This document shows, piece after piece, positions 61,624-64,000 of a DNA stretch of 64,000 nucleotides. Within the stretch, counting starts at the first letter, position 1. Every line of letters begins with the position of its first letter. The notes beneath the pieces are model-generated. The model ran no database searches and had not been told where the DNA came from. It saw nothing but the letters and a program-made list of their open reading frames with translations. This DNA comes from Methanomethylovorans hollandica DSM 15978. Lineage in GTDB: Archaea; Halobacteriota; Methanosarcinia; Methanosarcinales; Methanosarcinaceae. The DNA lies in assembly GCF_000328665.1 (NCBI RefSeq), contig NC_019972.1, positions 1 to 64,000 of the forward strand. Reading direction: 5' to 3'. Position numbers and translations under genes: made by a program.

Positions 61624-64000
61624 ATGTCCGAAAACAATTCAATAATCTATTCTCCAATTCCTCGCAATCTTTTGGATATAGAACAGATAAAAAAGACTCC
61701 ATGTCAATTTATTATGCCTACGGATATTGTCCAAGGAGAAAAAGTTGAAACAATAGAGGTCACATGTGAAATGTGTCCTAAAACAAAGTGCGGACTAGAA
61801 GAATTAGCTTGTGCTCACTTCATTTCGAAGGAACTGAGTACAAACTCTAGTTTTAGGTCTTTGGTAATTCGTGGGAAGAAGGAACAAAGATCATATCATA
61901 GTGACCAGATGAAAAGGATATATGAATTGGTAAAGATCTACAAGAAAATAAAAATTGAGCCAGTTCAAGAATCAACGAGTATTTCCTGTCAGGTTTGCTA
62001 TGAATTTCTGGATAAATTATTTATTACACTGAAAACGATGATTATTTCCGATCCCGGTGTACTTTATAAGAATAGAGAGTTCTATAAAGCATTTGCAGGA
62101 GACCTCTGCCCTTCATGTTCAGTTCCATTAATGGATTTTATTACATTGGTCGAAAGAGAATTTCCTGTTAATTATCCTGAGTGGAGTCAGTTTGTAGATG
62201 CAACAACTGATTATAAAATCGAATACTATGTTCCAATAATTGAAAGTAAAAGAAGCGATTATACTCACTTAACGGACTCTAATCATCTAATCACGATATC
62301 CGAAAGAAATGTAAATGGCTATACTATTAGAATAGCACAAGATCCCTTTTCTGTTGGAAAAACCGATATACCCGATTTAGATGATATGTTCCCAGTATCA
62401 GGTACAGACTTCATACGTAGGCAAAAAGTATATGCAATTTCGATGGAGTTGCCAGACCATGTTAATCAGATAATATCAAAGTTACAGAGTTTTATTGTAA
62501 ATGATCCAGACACAAAACGTGTTTGGAATTACATGATCCGTTCAACTGCAGCGAGAAATTTTATCAAATCAAAAGTTAGACAATCGATTTCATCTGTTAT
62601 TAATGAACTTGGAATTGATGAAAATCTGATTACTAAGGAAGAAAAAGAAATAATTGAAAGCAAAATAGTTGAACTAACTGTTGGATGGGGAATATGGGAG
62701 ATATTCCTAAGTGATGATAACGTAAATGAGATATTTGCTGTATCTGGGCGGCATGTAGTAGTGGAAACATATCAGGACGGCAAGTGCAGAACAAACATGG
62801 TTCCATCTGAAGAAGAATTCAATAGATTCATTCGGATGTTAACTGTGAATGTCAGGGAAGCTGACTTCTGGAATAGGGTTCTTGAGGTTGTAATTGATCC
62901 TGAAAAAGATGATATACACTTTGGAAAGATGCGTCTAACACTTTTCAAAAAGCCATTAGTTGAAAACCATGCGTTTATTATTAGAAAACATCGTCATATG
63001 CAACTAAGTGGTTCAGAGCTCATATTATTTGGGACAATGTCTCCTGCAATGTTAGCATATTGTACAATGATGAAAAGGCGAAACAAATGCAATATGATTT
63101 ATGTAGGCGATGTTGGATCTGGAAAGACTACTGTCCAATTGATTGTAGATACCAAGGTTCCTAAAGATAGTACTCTGATTACTATTGGTGATATTGTTGA
63201 ATTGGATATGGGTGGATCTGGTTTCCAAAATCTTACTTTATATGCAGATCGACCAGGTGAAGAGAAGATCGGGCAGTCCCGGTCAACTCTTATTGCGAAA
63301 GCTCTACGTACTAAGAGCGATGCAGACCAAATAACAGAGGTATTGTCGCCAGATGATACACATGCATGGGTTCATACATGGGTTGCTGGTAAAGCAGGAA
63401 GTGTAACTTATCATGCAGCTAACATTGAAAAAATGCTAGTTCGCTGTGGAGACGAACTTAGAAGTACAGGAACACTTGATCCATCGACGAAAATGTACAT
63501 TTTCCAGACCGTTATTGCATCAAGGCGTATTCTTTCAACAGAAGGATATAAGTATAGAGTGGTTGCGGTTGAGTGGGTGATTGACAAAAAGGATCCATCC
63601 ACTAATCTTCCTCTAACATTGGATTTGTTTAAATGGGATAGTGATCATGATATCCATAGATTCAATGCTGAAAACTTCAAGGAGATTTATAATTCATATA
63701 AATTTAAGGAAATACTCTACAGTGTTGATACGGTGAAACATTGGGAACTACCATCTGAAATGGAAGTATATGAGAAATTATGGCTATCTCTTCTGAATTG
63801 TATTAATATTTACAAAGAATTCGGATTATTTGGACACATTGCAAAAGGACAAATCCCACATTTCCAGCGTGAAATTGAACTATTCAGCGATATATTTGAT
63901 GCTCAAGTGGATATGTATAGAACCAGAAAGACTACTGACTGGAACCAATTACTATTACTGGGTAAGAGAAAAATTTATTCAGGCCTATTAGAGACAATTA
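61624..64000 (+). CDS. GspE/VirB11-family secretion ATPase, cut by window end
   Basis: At least 792 residues, open at 64000. It starts MSENNSIIYSPIPRNLLDIE after TGAGGTAG. The N-terminal 180 residues have cysteine pairs (CEMCPKTKC, CQVC, LCPSC) that could bind zinc. A secretion-ATPase N2-type region follows (GWGIWEIFLSDDNVNEIFAV), then Walker A YVGDVGSGKTT near residue 500 and the Asp-box-like TIGDIVELD; the Walker B and His box regions also lie inside the window. With TadC-like and A24 genes it completes the core of a type IV pilus/Tad-like machine. Confidence 0.9.
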   Translation, partial: MSENNSIIYSPIPRNLLDIEQIKKTPCQFIMPTDIVQGEKVETIEVTCEMCPKTKCGLEELACAHFISKELSTNSSFRSLVIRGKKEQRSYHSDQMKRIYELVKIYKKIKIEPVQESTSISCQVCYEFLDKLFITLKTMIISDPGVLYKNREFYKAFAGDLCPSCSVPLMDFITLVEREFPVNYPEWSQFVDATTDYKIEYYVPIIESKRSDYTHLTDSNHLITISERNVNGYTIRIAQDPFSVGKTDIPDLDDMFPVSGTDFIRRQKVYAISMELPDHVNQIISKLQSFIVNDPDTKRVWNYMIRSTAARNFIKSKVRQSISSVINELGIDENLITKEEKEIIESKIVELTVGWGIWEIFLSDDNVNEIFAVSGRHVVVETYQDGKCRTNMVPSEEEFNRFIRMLTVNVREADFWNRVLEVVIDPEKDDIHFGKMRLTLFKKPLVENHAFIIRKHRHMQLSGSELILFGTMSPAMLAYCTMMKRRNKCNMIYVGDVGSGKTTVQLIVDTKVPKDSTLITIGDIVELDMGGSGFQNLTLYADRPGEEKIGQSRSTLIAKALRTKSDADQITEVLSPDDTHAWVHTWVAGKAGSVTYHAANIEKMLVRCGDELRSTGTLDPSTKMYIFQTVIASRRILSTEGYKYRVVAVEWVIDKKDPSTNLPLTLDLFKWDSDHDIHRFNAENFKEIYNSYKFKEILYSVDTVKHWELPSEMEVYEKLWLSLLNCINIYKEFGLFGHIAKGQIPHFQREIELFSDIFDAQVDMYRTRKTTDWNQLLLLGKRKIYSGLLETI

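Noticed and set aside
1-64000. CRISPR array
   Set aside because: The only regular direct repeats are the 124-bp units, which are fully repeated without variable spacers, and no cas genes are present.

Overview
The window is AT-rich archaeal DNA, most likely part of a large extrachromosomal or integrated element (plasmid, provirus or conjugative-type element) of a methanogen-like euryarchaeon. The evidence is an archaeal replication set (two Orc1/Cdc6-type proteins, MCM, primase PriS/PriL, zinc-containing RPA with its RPA-associated protein, Hel308, a type IA topoisomerase), archaeal TATA boxes, GGTGA/GGAGG ribosome binding sites, an oxygen-independent class III ribonucleotide reductase and no translation, rRNA or core-metabolism genes. 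Host assignment is inference. No DNA polymerase, no complete tRNA and no integrase were found.

Layout. 1-2.6 kb: cdc6-1 with a 124-bp tandem repeat array downstream and related sites in its promoter, a candidate replication origin. 2.6-16.2 kb: a leftward run of replication and repair genes (hel308, RPA pair, RNase HIII) mixed with small accessory genes (macro domain, SLOG, zinc and membrane microproteins). Many carry a shared A-rich leader motif. Two TnpB elements and one deletion derivative lie here. Around the second TnpB element is an array of hairpins, four of which look like the acceptor/T-arm half of a tRNA. 16.2-19.5 kb: gene-poor, very AT-rich, holding a structured GC-rich RNA of about 300 nt. 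19.5-27.1 kb: a large unknown protein, nrdD, then mcm and a second, degenerate Cdc6. 27.3-30 kb: eleven small membrane proteins in one leftward operon, many starting with MFxxK. 30.4-35.2 kb: a three-gene unit headed by a 1176-residue protein. 35.2-44.5 kb: prepilin peptidase, lipoprotein, membrane proteins, GNAT, a 996-residue exported protein and ParA with a partner. 44.9-51 kb: two small membrane proteins, a divergent topoisomerase, a surface protein and PriL/PriS. 51.3-64 kb: TadC/FlaJ-like platform, an IS5-type insertion that splits a zinc-protein gene, a HerA/VirB4-like ATPase, several pilin-like or membrane proteins and a GspE/VirB11-like ATPase cut by the window end.

Together the genes suggest an element that initiates and primes its own replication, partitions through ParA and builds a type IV pilus/Tad-like membrane apparatus with a HerA-type DNA pump and an unusually large set of tiny membrane subunits. 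That apparatus could serve DNA transfer, adhesion or particle formation; the sequence does not decide which.
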